Below, piece by piece: positions 8,170-16,183 of a stretch of 20,818 bases of DNA. Where the stretch lies: assembly GCA_031260235.1 (NCBI GenBank), contig JAIRKG010000092.1, forward strand, positions 1-20,818. The letters run 5' to 3'. Position numbers and translations under genes: made by a program. The number at the start of each line of letters is the position of its first letter. The first letter of the stretch is position 1. Below the pieces are notes generated by a model. It ran no database searches and was not told the origin of the DNA. It saw nothing but the letters and a program-made list of their open reading frames with translations. The DNA comes from Dysgonamonadaceae bacterium (lineage in GTDB: Bacteria > Bacteroidota > Bacteroidia > Bacteroidales > Azobacteroidaceae).

Positions 8170-8879
8170 TGTTTGCCTCCTTTCTTTTCCATAATTGCAA
8201 TGATAAAATTAACTACCTCAATATCCCATAACTTCGGATGCGTCAACAAATATACAAGTTCCCGCGCCTTAAGTTTCAGTTCCTTAATATATGTAGGTAT
8301 CAAATCCCACAACTGCGGATCTTTCGACAAAGAAAAAAACTCCTGCATCTTAATTTTCCGCGCCAACTGCATCATCCCATAAATCATGGCGTCAGGCCGG
8401 GGAGGACAGCCGGGAATATATACATCCACCGGAATTATTTGGTCAACACCCATCACCGTGTGGTAAGAACTTTTGAACGGACCGCCGCCGATTGCGCAAG
8501 CCCCGAAAGCCATCACATATTTGGGTTCGGCCATCTGGTCGTAGAGCCGTTTCAGGACGGGCGCCATTTTGTGGACAATCGTACCGCAACAGAAAACCAC
8601 ATCTGCCTGGCGCGGACTGTTGCGGGTTACTTCCCAACCGAAACGGGCAAAGTCATAACGCGCCGCCCCCAGGGACATAAATTCAATGCCGCAGCAACTG
8701 GTGGCAAAAGTCAGCGGCCAAACCGAATTGGAGCGTCCCCAGTTAATCAGATCATCCAGCTTGGCGACGACAATATTGACGCCATTTGCCCGCAATTCTC
8801 TCACATATTCTTCGAGGTATTCATTTTCCTTGAAATCCTCGGTCTTCATATTACGAATGTAGATGTCTTTTACTTCCAT
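8166..8879 (-). CDS. nuoB: NADH-quinone oxidoreductase subunit B, with C-terminal extension
   Basis: Subunit of complex I holding the terminal cluster N2, which reduces quinone. I chose the ATG at 8879 (MEVKDIYIRN, 237 residues). An upstream ATG at 8900 would add seven residues, but an AAGGAG lies just before the 8879 start and homologs start near there. From this start, cluster ligands are the tandem cysteines C62-C63 (ATSCCGIEF), C98 (CCGTIVHKM) and C158 (IPGCPPRPD). The core ends near residue 183. About 50 further residues follow (LSKDPQLWDL to MEKKGGKQ), with two similar stretches, DPQLWDLI and HPKLWDIE. This is longer than the Bacteroides NuoB I remember. The gene overlaps the end of nuoA by 10 bases and the start of nuoCD by four. 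Confidence 0.95.
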   Translation of the reverse strand: MEVKDIYIRNMKTEDFKENEYLEEYVRELRANGVNIVVAKLDDLINWGRSNSVWPLTFATSCCGIEFMSLGAARYDFARFGWEVTRNSPRQADVVFCCGTIVHKMAPVLKRLYDQMAEPKYVMAFGACAIGGGPFKSSYHTVMGVDQIIPVDVYIPGCPPRPDAMIYGMMQLARKIKMQEFFSLSKDPQLWDLIPTYIKELKLKARELVYLLTHPKLWDIEVVNFIIAIMEKKGGKQ

Positions 8880-9223
8880 TCCAGCGCTCCTTTCTTCCAT
8901 GCGTAAACCAGTCCGAGCGCCAAAACGGCCAGAAAGAACGATACAAGCATCAGTCCCTCAACATCTGCACTCCTGAAAATGGTTGCCCAGGGAAATAACA
9001 GTACGGTTTCCACGTCAAACACTAAAAAAAGAATGGCTATCAGATAATATCCGGCTTTGAACTGAACCCACGAAAGTCCCCGTGTGGGAATCCCGCATTC
9101 GTAAGGTTCGCCTTTCAGCGGATTTGTAGATTTTGGTGCTATCAGCAAGGCAAGTATCAGTGCACCCATGACCATAATAACAGCCGTAATCAAAACAACT
9201 AAGAATAAAGCGGAATTACTCAT
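8870..9223 (-). CDS. nuoA: NADH-quinone oxidoreductase subunit A
   Basis: First gene of the operon. It encodes the small three-helix membrane subunit (ND3-like) of complex I, 117 residues. The conserved loop between helices 1 and 2 is present: EPYECGIPTRGLSWVQF. It is followed by the helix-2 motif LVFDVETVLLFPW, which holds the conserved acidic residues. It starts at an ATG at 9223. The leader is short (about 40 bases) and contains an 18-base palindrome. A Bacteroidetes-type promoter lies directly upstream, at 9267-9297. The 3' end overlaps nuoB by 10 bases. Confidence 0.97.
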   Translation of the reverse strand: MSNSALFLVVLITAVIMVMGALILALLIAPKSTNPLKGEPYECGIPTRGLSWVQFKAGYYLIAILFLVFDVETVLLFPWATIFRSADVEGLMLVSFFLAVLALGLVYAWKKGALEWK

Positions 9224-9238
9224 GTTTTATAATTTATT

Positions 9239-9256
9239 GAATCATTCTAATGATTC
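9239..9256. promoter_or_regulatory. 18-base palindrome in the nuoA leader (candidate operator)
   Basis: GAATCATT-CT-AATGATTC is a perfect inverted repeat of 8+8 bases with a 2-base centre. It sits about 10 bases downstream of the -7 box and 15 bases upstream of the nuoA start, so it falls just after the expected transcription start. The position suits a repressor site. The 2-base loop makes a simple RNA hairpin less likely than a protein-bound dyad. The binding protein is unknown. Confidence 0.5.
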
Positions 9257-9266
9257 AAATTTTCTG

Positions 9267-9297
9267 CAAAGGTATGGAAATTTATTGATTGTGCAAA
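9267..9297 (-). promoter_or_regulatory. Bacteroidetes-type promoter of the nuo operon
   Basis: Read on the minus strand, TTTG (9297-9294) is followed after 19 bases by TACCTTTG (9274-9267). This matches the Bacteroides primary sigma factor pattern (-33 TTTG, -7 TAnnTTTG) in both boxes and spacing. Transcription should start near 9260, giving a leader of roughly 40 bases before nuoA. Confidence 0.8.
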
Positions 9298-9348
9298 TAT
9301 AGAATCTTCTTTTATTTTTCTGTCTACTATCTTTAAAAGTAAGAGACG

Positions 9349-9368
9349 CTCTTAAGCAGAGTTAAGAG
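9349..9368 (-). terminator. Possible weak terminator after lon
   Basis: On the minus strand, CTCTTAA and TTAAGAG form a perfect 7-base stem around the 6-base loop CTCTGC, followed after about 10 bases by a short T-rich stretch. It lies 210 bases past the lon stop. The stem is AT-rich and the T run is not adjacent, so the call is tentative. Confidence 0.3.
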
Positions 9369-9578
9369 ATAATCCTCCACAGGAGACAATATGCTATAGT
9401 ACTATTAATATTTGAATGTCGCGATTCATGTGAGCCGGAAGCCATTCAATGTTGGCTTCGTCGTACACTATAGAACCCATATTTGTCGCAAAACTCGTAG
9501 AATTTGCGGTCGTGCGGTCAATGCCATTTGTCGGTCGGTATATAGGCCATGAATGAGGAACGCGGGATTTGACGACTG

Positions 9579-11984
9579 TCAAACAATCGCCAAAGGCTGC
9601 TGCACTTTCTCATTTAACAAAGCAAAATCCAAAACTTCCATGATGTCGTCGACATAATGAAACTGCAAGCCTTTCAGGTACATGGCGTTGATTTCGTCGA
9701 TATTCCTTTTGTTTTCTTTGCTGAGAATGACGTCTTTGATTCCGGCGCGTTTCGCCGCCAGAATTTTTTCTTTGATTCCGCCTACAAGCAGCACTTTTCC
9801 GCGAAGTGTCATCTCGCCCGTCATTGCCAGATTGGGACGAACTTTCCGTTGAGTGAACGCAGAAACCATAGAGGTTATAATCGTAATTCCCGCACTGGGA
9901 CCGTCTTTGGGAATAGCGCCTTCGGGAACATGGACGTGTACGTTCCATTTTTCAAAAACCCCGACGGGAATATTCAGTTGAGAGGCGTGTGCCTTGATGT
10001 ATTCCAATGACAAAACAGCAGATTCTTTCATCACATCGCCCAAGTTTCCGGTCAGCGTCAATTTCGAGCCTTTGCCTCTGCTTAAACTTGTTTCCACAAA
10101 AAGAATTTCTCCGCCGACCGCCGTCCATGCCAAACCGGTTACCAAGCCTGCGTATTCGTTGCCTTCGTATTTGTCTTTGAAATATTCGACGGCGCCCATA
10201 TACGAAAACAAATCCTCAACTTCCAATTTTTTGGGATATTCGGTCTTTTCCGCAATTGCACGCGCAATTTTCCGCATGATTTTTGCCAGTTTCTTGTTCA
10301 ATTCCCTTACACCCGATTCCCGCGTATAGGATTCTATCAGCGTGATTATAGCCTTTTGGGAAATATCGAACTTACCTTGGGGAATCCCGTGTATTTCCAA
10401 TTGATTAGGAATCAAATGTTTCCGGGCGATTTCCACTTTTTCTTCCAGAATGTAACCGCTCACTTCGATCAGTTCCATCCGGTCTAACAAAGGTTGTGAA
10501 ATGGTGTTTAAAGCATTGGCGGTAGCGATGAAAAGGATTTTCGACAAATCGAAATCAATGTCTAAATAATTGTCGTGGAAAGCAACGTTTTGTTCAGGGT
10601 CAAGCACTTCCAAAAGTGCTGCGCTGGGGTCGCCCTTATAGTCGTGGCCTACTTTGTCTATCTCGTCCAAAATCACAACCGGATTGGAAGAACCTGCTTT
10701 CTGGATGCTCTGAATAATCCGTCCGGGCATCGCGCCGATGTAAGTACGCCGGTGGCCACGAATTTCCGCTTCGTCGTGCAAACCTCCCAGCGACATTCTG
10801 ACATATTTGCGGTTCAAAGTTTCCGCAATTGACTTTCCCAAAGAGGTTTTCCCAATGCCCGGAGGTCCGTATAAACAGATAATCGGCGATTTCATGTCGC
10901 CTTTCAATTTCAATACCGCCAGATGTTCAATAATCCTTTCCTTCACTTTTTCCAAGCCGAAATGGTCTTTGTCAAGGACTTTCTTTGCCCTTTTCAGGTT
11001 AAAATTATCTTGCGTATAACTGTTCCACGGCAAAGCAATAATACACTGAATATACGACATTTGCGTCGAATAATCGGGCGAATGGGGATGCAATCGTTCC
11101 AACTTTTGCAACTCGTTTTCAAACACCGAACGCTGTTCGGGAGTGAATTTCATTTTGGCCGCCTTTTCTTTGATTTTCTTTATTTCAATGTCGTGGATAT
11201 TTCCACCTAACGCTTCCTGAATGTTCTTCATTTCCTGTTGCAGGAAATATTCGCGTTGCTGTTTGTTGATATCAATCTGCGTTTTCCGGCGGATAGAAGC
11301 CTTGATTTCGAGTAGTTGAACGTCGTGATCAATCAACAACAGCAGTTTGTTCAGCTGTTCCTTCATATCGTTGATTGCAAGCACTTCCTGCTTTTGTTCG
11401 GCGGTAGCGTCCACTGTGGAAAATGCCAGATTCACTAAATAGGTACTGTCTTTTGACCTGCGAAGTGATTCGAGCATAAAATCTGGCAAAGCCAGCTTTT
11501 CGGAAAGCATCTTGAGGGTTATCTCTTTGATTGTCTTGAGTTGTTCTTTGTATTCTTTGTCCGATTTCGGAGGATAAATATCCGTCAGCAGCGAAACCTT
11601 ACCTTTCAGGTAAGGTTCCTGTGAAGAGATTGATTCCAGTCGTATGCGGTTGATTCCCAACAATAAAACCGTTGTACGTTCTTCATCCTCCTGCATAATG
11701 TTGATCACCCTTGCAATAACACCCACCGGAAATAAATCGTCAAAACAGGGGTCATTTTCGTTTATGTCTTTTTGGCAGAAGACGCCGATTATACCGTCTT
11801 TTTTGTGGATTTCCTTGACTAATTTTATGGATTTGGAACGTTCTACATTAATAGGAGTGGGTATTCCCGGAAAGAACATCATGTTTTTCATAGGAAGAAT
11901 GGCCTGTTCGAATTCCAATTCTTCCTGTGTAATCGGTTTATTTTCAATAATTATTTCCATTTGCAAATTTGCGTAATCATCCAT
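9579..11984 (-). CDS. lon: ATP-dependent protease Lon
   Basis: Cytoplasmic AAA+ serine protease that degrades damaged and regulatory proteins. It has 801 residues, the full family length. Domains in order are an N-terminal substrate-binding LON domain (about 28-220), a helical region with long coiled segments (220-320), an AAA+ module, and the C-terminal protease. Walker A is GPPGIGKT (373-380) and Walker B is VVILDEID (436-443). The protease has S697 in [10 protein letters not shown] and K740 in GGIKEK, 43 residues apart as in E. coli (S679/K722), so the catalytic dyad is intact. It starts at an ATG at 11984 ([10 protein letters not shown]). It is transcribed alone, divergently from galE, with a probable -7 box at 12026-12033. 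The C-terminus (QQPLAIV) is short and hydrophobic. Confidence 0.97.
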   Translation of the reverse strand: MDDYANLQMEIIIENKPITQEELEFEQAILPMKNMMFFPGIPTPINVERSKSIKLVKEIHKKDGIIGVFCQKDINENDPCFDDLFPVGVIARVINIMQEDEERTTVLLLGINRIRLESISSQEPYLKGKVSLLTDIYPPKSDKEYKEQLKTIKEITLKMLSEKLALPDFMLESLRRSKDSTYLVNLAFSTVDATAEQKQEVLAINDMKEQLNKLLLLIDHDVQLLEIKASIRRKTQIDINKQQREYFLQQEMKNIQEALGGNIHDIEIKKIKEKAAKMKFTPEQRSVFENELQKLERLHPHSPDYSTQMSYIQCIIALPWNSYTQDNFNLKRAKKVLDKDHFGLEKVKERIIEHLAVLKLKGDMKSPIICLYGPPGIGKTSLGKSIAETLNRKYVRMSLGGLHDEAEIRGHRRTYIGAMPGRIIQSIQKAGSSNPVVILDEIDKVGHDYKGDPSAALLEVLDPEQNVAFHDNYLDIDFDLSKILFIATANALNTISQPLLDRMELIEVSGYILEEKVEIARKHLIPNQLEIHGIPQGKFDISQKAIITLIESYTRESGVRELNKKLAKIMRKIARAIAEKTEYPKKLEVEDLFSYMGAVEYFKDKYEGNEYAGLVTGLAWTAVGGEILFVETSLSRGKGSKLTLTGNLGDVMKESAVLSLEYIKAHASQLNIPVGVFEKWNVHVHVPEGAIPKDGPSAGITIITSMVSAFTQRKVRPNLAMTGEMTLRGKVLLVGGIKEKILAAKRAGIKDVILSKENKRNIDEINAMYLKGLQFHYVDDIMEVLDFALLNEKVQQPLAIV

Positions 11985-12025
11985 CGTTTAATCAATTCAA
12001 CTTATTTTACGGTCAATTTCTGTGC

Positions 12026-12033
12026 CAAAGATA
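12026..12033 (-). promoter_or_regulatory. Candidate lon promoter, -7 box
   Basis: TATCTTTG on the minus strand matches TAnnTTTG, with an expected start near 12020, about 36 bases before the lon ATG. No clear TTTG is found 19-21 bases upstream, so only the -7 box is supported. Confidence 0.5.
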
Positions 12034-12062
12034 ACGATTATTTATATTTTAAATCTTTCATG

Positions 12063-12070
12063 TATCTTTG
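12063..12070 (+). promoter_or_regulatory. Candidate galE promoter, -7 box
   Basis: TATCTTTG on the plus strand matches TAnnTTTG. A near match, TTTA, lies 18 bases upstream at 12041-12044. The expected start near 12075 leaves an 89-base leader before galE, containing an inverted repeat at 12080-12099. Its -7 box is 29 bases from the one for lon, so the two promoters are arranged back to back. Confidence 0.5.
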
Positions 12071-12079
12071 TAGCAAGTT

Positions 12080-12099
12080 TTTGGAAATATCGTTCCAAA
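12080..12099 (+). promoter_or_regulatory. Inverted repeat in the galE leader
   Basis: TTTGGAA and TTCCAAA form a perfect 7-base stem around ATATCG, about five bases after the expected galE transcription start. It could be an operator or a 5' mRNA hairpin. No known motif is recognised. Confidence 0.35.
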
Positions 12100-12163
12100 T
12101 GAGGTCTTTTAAATAGAATTTTTTTCGGTAGAAATCATCCAATCAAAGTACGATATAAATAAA

Positions 12164-13183
12164 ATGATTAAAGTATTAGTTACAGGCGGAACCGGCTACA
12201 TCGGTTCACACACAACCGTTGAACTTCAAAACAACGGGTATGAAGTTATTATTGTTGATAATTTAGCTAATTCCAATGCCGGCGTTGTTGATAGCATTGA
12301 AAGAATAACGGGCATCCGTCCGACTTTTGAAAAAGTGGACTGTACAGACGACGCCACCATGAAAAAGGTGTTTGCCGCTTATCCAGGTATAAAAGGAATC
12401 ATCCATTTCGCTGCCGATAAAGCCGTTGGCGAATCTGTCGAAAAGCCGTTGAAGTATTACCGGAATAATATAGATTCTTTGCTCACATTGTTGGAGTTGA
12501 TGCCGAAAAATGGCGTGGAAAGTATTGTATTTTCCTCTTCATGCACGGTTTATGGGCAACCGTCGCCCGAATATTTACCAGTCAGCGAACAGGCGCCTAT
12601 TCAGCCTGCCACATCTCCGTATGGCAACACGAAACAAATCAATGAAGAAATCATTCGGGACGCTATTCATTCGGGAGCGCCTTATAAAAGCATTGTGCTG
12701 AGGTATTTCAATCCGATAGGCGCACATCCGACTTCCGAAATCGGCGAATTGCCCAGCGGAGTCCCGCAAAATTTAGTCCCATTCCTGACCCAGACTGCCG
12801 CCGGTATTCGCAAAGAACTGTCGGTTTTCGGCAACGATTACAATACGCCTGACGGCTCATGTATCCGCGATTACATTAATGTGGTCGATTTGGCGAAAGC
12901 CCATGTAATTGCCATGGACAGGATGTTGAAAAACCGCTCTGGAGTTGCGTTAGAGTATTTTAATCTCGGCACGGGAAAAGGCTTGTCGGTTTTGGAGTTA
13001 ATCCATGCTTTTGAAAAGGCTACCGGCGTGAAAGTTCCCTATAAAATTGTCGCTCGCCGCGAAGGAGATATTGAACAAATCTGGGCTGACCCGAATTATG
13101 CCAATGAAGTTTTGGGATGGAAAGCCGTTGAATCAATTGAAGATACCTTGCGTTCGGCCTGGAAGTGGCAACAACGAACTTAA
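12164..13183 (+). CDS. galE: UDP-glucose 4-epimerase
   Basis: Cytoplasmic NAD-dependent enzyme of the extended short-chain dehydrogenase family. It interconverts UDP-glucose and UDP-galactose (or the N-acetyl forms) for galactose use and surface polysaccharides. It has 339 residues, the normal length. The Rossmann motif GGTGYIGSH is at 8-16. The active site shows the serine/threonine patch FSSSCTVYG (residues 123-131) and the Y153xxxK157 pair in SPYGNTKQ. A glycine-rich NLGTGKG motif near residue 268 is typical of the C-terminal sugar-binding region. It starts at an ATG preceded by an A-rich stretch. It stands alone on the plus strand, diverging from lon and converging with the thioesterase gene, whose stop is only four bases away. 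Substrate preference (acetylated or not) cannot be told from sequence alone. Confidence 0.95.
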   Translation: MIKVLVTGGTGYIGSHTTVELQNNGYEVIIVDNLANSNAGVVDSIERITGIRPTFEKVDCTDDATMKKVFAAYPGIKGIIHFAADKAVGESVEKPLKYYRNNIDSLLTLLELMPKNGVESIVFSSSCTVYGQPSPEYLPVSEQAPIQPATSPYGNTKQINEEIIRDAIHSGAPYKSIVLRYFNPIGAHPTSEIGELPSGVPQNLVPFLTQTAAGIRKELSVFGNDYNTPDGSCIRDYINVVDLAKAHVIAMDRMLKNRSGVALEYFNLGTGKGLSVLELIHAFEKATGVKVPYKIVARREGDIEQIWADPNYANEVLGWKAVESIEDTLRSAWKWQQRT

Positions 13184-13187
13184 GCCT

Positions 13188-13586
13188 CTACACGATGTAA
13201 TCCCGCATTTTTTCGTCAAAATAATCACCCCTTGACAATTTCCCGTTTATCAGCACGGCAACTTCTATCGCGGCTTCGCAACAAACCGCGCCGTCACTTT
13301 TACGGCGAATGGTCTGGTGAAAAATCAGCTTTGCCCCTTTTCGTTCCACCGTCAAGGAAGACAAAAACGAATCGCCGCCGGTCAAAGACGCTTTATAATG
13401 AAGGTCGGCTCGCGACACGATGGGATCTATCCCCAATTCGTGACATTCACCGAACGATATACCCAAACTTTCCATAAACTCGTGGCGAGTAACTTCCGTA
13501 TAATGCAAATAATTGGCATTGTTCACAATTCCTTGCGCATCACATTCGTAATCGCGCACTTTCATTTCTATTTCAAAAGATTTCAT
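13188..13586 (-). CDS. Acyl-CoA thioesterase, hotdog fold (4-hydroxybenzoyl-CoA thioesterase/YbgC-like)
   Basis: Predicted to hydrolyse acyl-CoA or acyl carrier protein thioesters in the cytoplasm. It has 132 residues, the usual single-hotdog length. The family's N-terminal motif is clear: RDYECDAQGIVNNANYLHY, with D16 as the likely catalytic residue, followed by the TRHEFMESLGI helix. The middle reads GIDPIVSRADLHYKASLTGGD, the typical second-strand region. The gene starts 16 bases after the U32-family gene and is probably co-transcribed with it. Its 3' end faces galE with only four bases between the stops and no visible terminator, so the transcripts probably overlap. The actual substrate is unknown; FadM-like, YbgC-like and housekeeping roles are all possible. 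Confidence 0.85.
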   Translation of the reverse strand: MKSFEIEMKVRDYECDAQGIVNNANYLHYTEVTRHEFMESLGISFGECHELGIDPIVSRADLHYKASLTGGDSFLSSLTVERKGAKLIFHQTIRRKSDGAVCCEAAIEVAVLINGKLSRGDYFDEKMRDYIV

Positions 13587-13602
13587 AATCGTTTAATTTG
13601 GT

Positions 13603-14850
13603 TTACCGTGAATCGATTTTATATAATTTATCGGAAGGACGAACTTTTTCAGATGTTTTCATCGAAAAACGTTCGCCTTTCCGGACTGTTTCAACGGGAA
13701 TCAAATCAACGCGGATATCTTCGGCAGTGAAGGTTTGCGCACCGGTTGTCTGTCCGGTAATCAACACTTTATTGCCGACGGACAGCGATTGCGTTTCGAG
13801 CAAAAATTCGGCGACGCCTATCTTTGAAAAGTATTTGAGGACTTTTCCGACATATAATTTTTGCTCCGTTGCGCGGTTGCCGTAGCGGTCGTTCCATTCG
13901 CCGAGGCGCTGTCCCAAATAATAACCGTTCCAAAATCCACGGTTAAAAACCTTTTCCATGCGATCATTCCAGTCGGCAATTTGGGCTTCGGAACAGGATG
14001 TATTGCACCAGGCGCGAACGGCTTCCTTATAACATTCGGTTACCGTTTTCACATATTCCGGTCCCCTAGCACGTCCTTCAATCTTCAAAATACTGACGCC
14101 TGCGTCTAATATTTTATTAAGGAAATGAATGGTTTTTAAGTCTTTCGGCGACATGATATATTGATTTTCAACCGACAGTTCAATATCCGATTCCATATCC
14201 TTTACCCGATAACCGCGGCGGCAAACTTGATTACATTCCCCGCGGTTTGCCGATGCGTTCATTTCGTGCAAACTCAAATAGCATTTTCCAGAAATTGCCA
14301 TACACAAAGCACCGTGGCAAAACATTTCGATACGGATTAATTGTCCCGAAGGACCGGTAATATTTTGTTCGACAATCTGTTTGTGAATGGCTTTAACCTG
14401 TTCGATATTCAATTCCCGCGCCAAAACCGCGACGTCGGCAAACTGCGCGTAAAACTTCAAAGCCTCAATGTTGGCAATATTCAGCTGGGTAGAGAGATGA
14501 ACTTCCATGTCGACGTTTCGCGCATAAGTCATCGCGGCAACATCGGCGGCGATAATTGCGGAAACTCCGGCCGCTTTTGCCGCGTCGATAATCCGGCGCA
14601 TCTGTTCCATTTCGCCGTCATAAATGATGGTATTTACCGTCAAATAGGATTGAATATGGTGTTTGTCACAGATTTTTGCAATCCGGCACAAATCGTCGAT
14701 TGAAAAATGGTTCGCCGAATGAGAGCGCATATTCAGGCTTTCAACGCCGAAATAAACGGAATCGGCGCCCGCCCGGATAGCGGCTGACAGTGACTCGAAA
14801 GAGCCTGCCGGCGACATGATTTCATATTGATTGATGTTTTTGTGCGACAT
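13603..14850 (-). CDS. Peptidase U32 family protein, probable tRNA/rRNA-modification type (TrhP/YegQ-like)
   Basis: This is a U32-family protein of 415 residues. I chose the ATG at 14850 (MSHKNINQYEIMSPAGSFES). A longer frame to 15054 would run through the gapA terminator and end of gapA, so it is rejected. Early motifs are SPAGSFESLSAAIRAGADSVYFG and HLSTQLNI. The family signature EMFCHGALCMAISGKCYLS lies at 175-193. Cysteines at 178, 183, 190, 206 and 210 include plausible ligands of the iron-sulfur cluster reported for U32 RNA-hydroxylation enzymes. A C-terminal beta-rich part (LYVGKVLKYFSK onward) fits the TrhP type, which supports prephenate-dependent hydroxylation of uridine 34 in tRNA. 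The older name is collagenase-like protease. A candidate promoter lies at 14875-14905, and the thioesterase gene follows after 16 bases. Confidence 0.88.
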   Translation of the reverse strand: MSHKNINQYEIMSPAGSFESLSAAIRAGADSVYFGVESLNMRSHSANHFSIDDLCRIAKICDKHHIQSYLTVNTIIYDGEMEQMRRIIDAAKAAGVSAIIAADVAAMTYARNVDMEVHLSTQLNIANIEALKFYAQFADVAVLARELNIEQVKAIHKQIVEQNITGPSGQLIRIEMFCHGALCMAISGKCYLSLHEMNASANRGECNQVCRRGYRVKDMESDIELSVENQYIMSPKDLKTIHFLNKILDAGVSILKIEGRARGPEYVKTVTECYKEAVRAWCNTSCSEAQIADWNDRMEKVFNRGFWNGYYLGQRLGEWNDRYGNRATEQKLYVGKVLKYFSKIGVAEFLLETQSLSVGNKVLITGQTTGAQTFTAEDIRVDLIPVETVRKGERFSMKTSEKVRPSDKLYKIDSR

Positions 14851-14874
14851 GGAAGATTTTTTTGTTTCCGGCGA

Positions 14875-14905
14875 CAAAATTAAATGAAAATATTTGGATT
14901 CCAAT
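14875..14905 (-). promoter_or_regulatory. Candidate promoter of the U32-thioesterase operon
   Basis: On the minus strand, ATTG (14905-14902) and TAATTTTG (14882-14875) are separated by 19 bases. The -7 box matches TAnnTTTG and the -33 box matches three of four bases of TTTG. The expected start near 14868 is just upstream of the chosen ATG at 14850, which supports that start. Confidence 0.6.
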
Positions 14906-14920
14906 GCCATATAAATACAT

Positions 14921-14960
14921 AAAAAGGCGAAAGAAGCAGGATACCCTGTCTTTCGCCTTT
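14921..14960 (-). terminator. Strong intrinsic terminator of gapA
   Basis: On the minus strand, AAAGGCGAAAGA pairs perfectly with TCTTTCGCCTTT (12 bases). Inside it CAGG pairs with CCTG around a 4-base loop, with two bulged bases, and TTTTT ends the structure. It lies 40 bases after the gapA stop. It is also flanked by A and T runs suitable for the opposite direction, but no plus-strand gene needs it. Confidence 0.9.
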
Positions 14961-14999
14961 CAACACAACTTAACTTTAATAATTTAACTCTTCTCCAAA

Positions 15000-16013
<1,014 letters not shown>

Positions 16014-16052
16014 TTATATGAGTTAATAATTATGAAATATTTAATTACGGCA

Positions 16053-16084
16053 CAAAAATATATATTTTTCTTTTATAATCCAAA
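16053..16084 (-). promoter_or_regulatory. Bacteroidetes-type promoter of gapA
   Basis: On the minus strand, TTTG (16084-16081) and TATTTTTG (16060-16053) are 20 bases apart, an exact match to the Bacteroides -33/-7 pattern. The expected start near 16047 leaves about 46 leader bases. The flanks are very AT-rich. Confidence 0.75.
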
Positions 16085-16139
16085 TTTTATATATTTTTTT
16101 CATTTCGATTGTGCATAACATGAATTAATAAATATTCGT

Positions 16140-16147
16140 TACCTTTG
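16140..16147 (+). promoter_or_regulatory. Candidate leuS promoter, -7 box
   Basis: TACCTTTG matches TAnnTTTG and is identical to the nuo -7 box. No TTTG lies at the expected distance upstream. The start would fall near 16152, which rules out the in-frame TTG at 16145 as a translation start and supports the ATG at 16184. Confidence 0.55.
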
Positions 16148-16183
16148 CGCCACGTTAAACAATCAAAAAAATACATAATATAT

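Larger units (their letters stand above)
9224..9578. other. 355-base gap between nuoA and lon
   Basis: The gap holds the nuo promoter and palindrome at its left end and a small inverted repeat at 9349-9368. On the minus strand, 9394-9582 is an open frame of 62 codons whose first codon is TTG and overlaps the lon stop. Its sequence (for example SIVYDEANIEWLPAHMNRD) looks protein-like but belongs to no family I recognise. I saw no RNA gene here. Confidence 0.6.

Noticed and set aside
8880..8900. Seven-residue N-terminal extension of NuoB
   Set aside because: It is possible, but the AAGGAG before the ATG at 8879 and the start position of homologs favour the shorter form.
9224..9578. RNA gene or riboswitch in the nuoA-lon gap
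   Set aside because: Only short inverted repeats were seen; nothing resembles a tRNA or a known riboswitch core.
16145..16183. 13-residue N-terminal extension of LeuRS from TTG
   Set aside because: The TTG lies inside the -7 promoter box; the ATG at 16184 begins the conserved [10 protein letters not shown] start.
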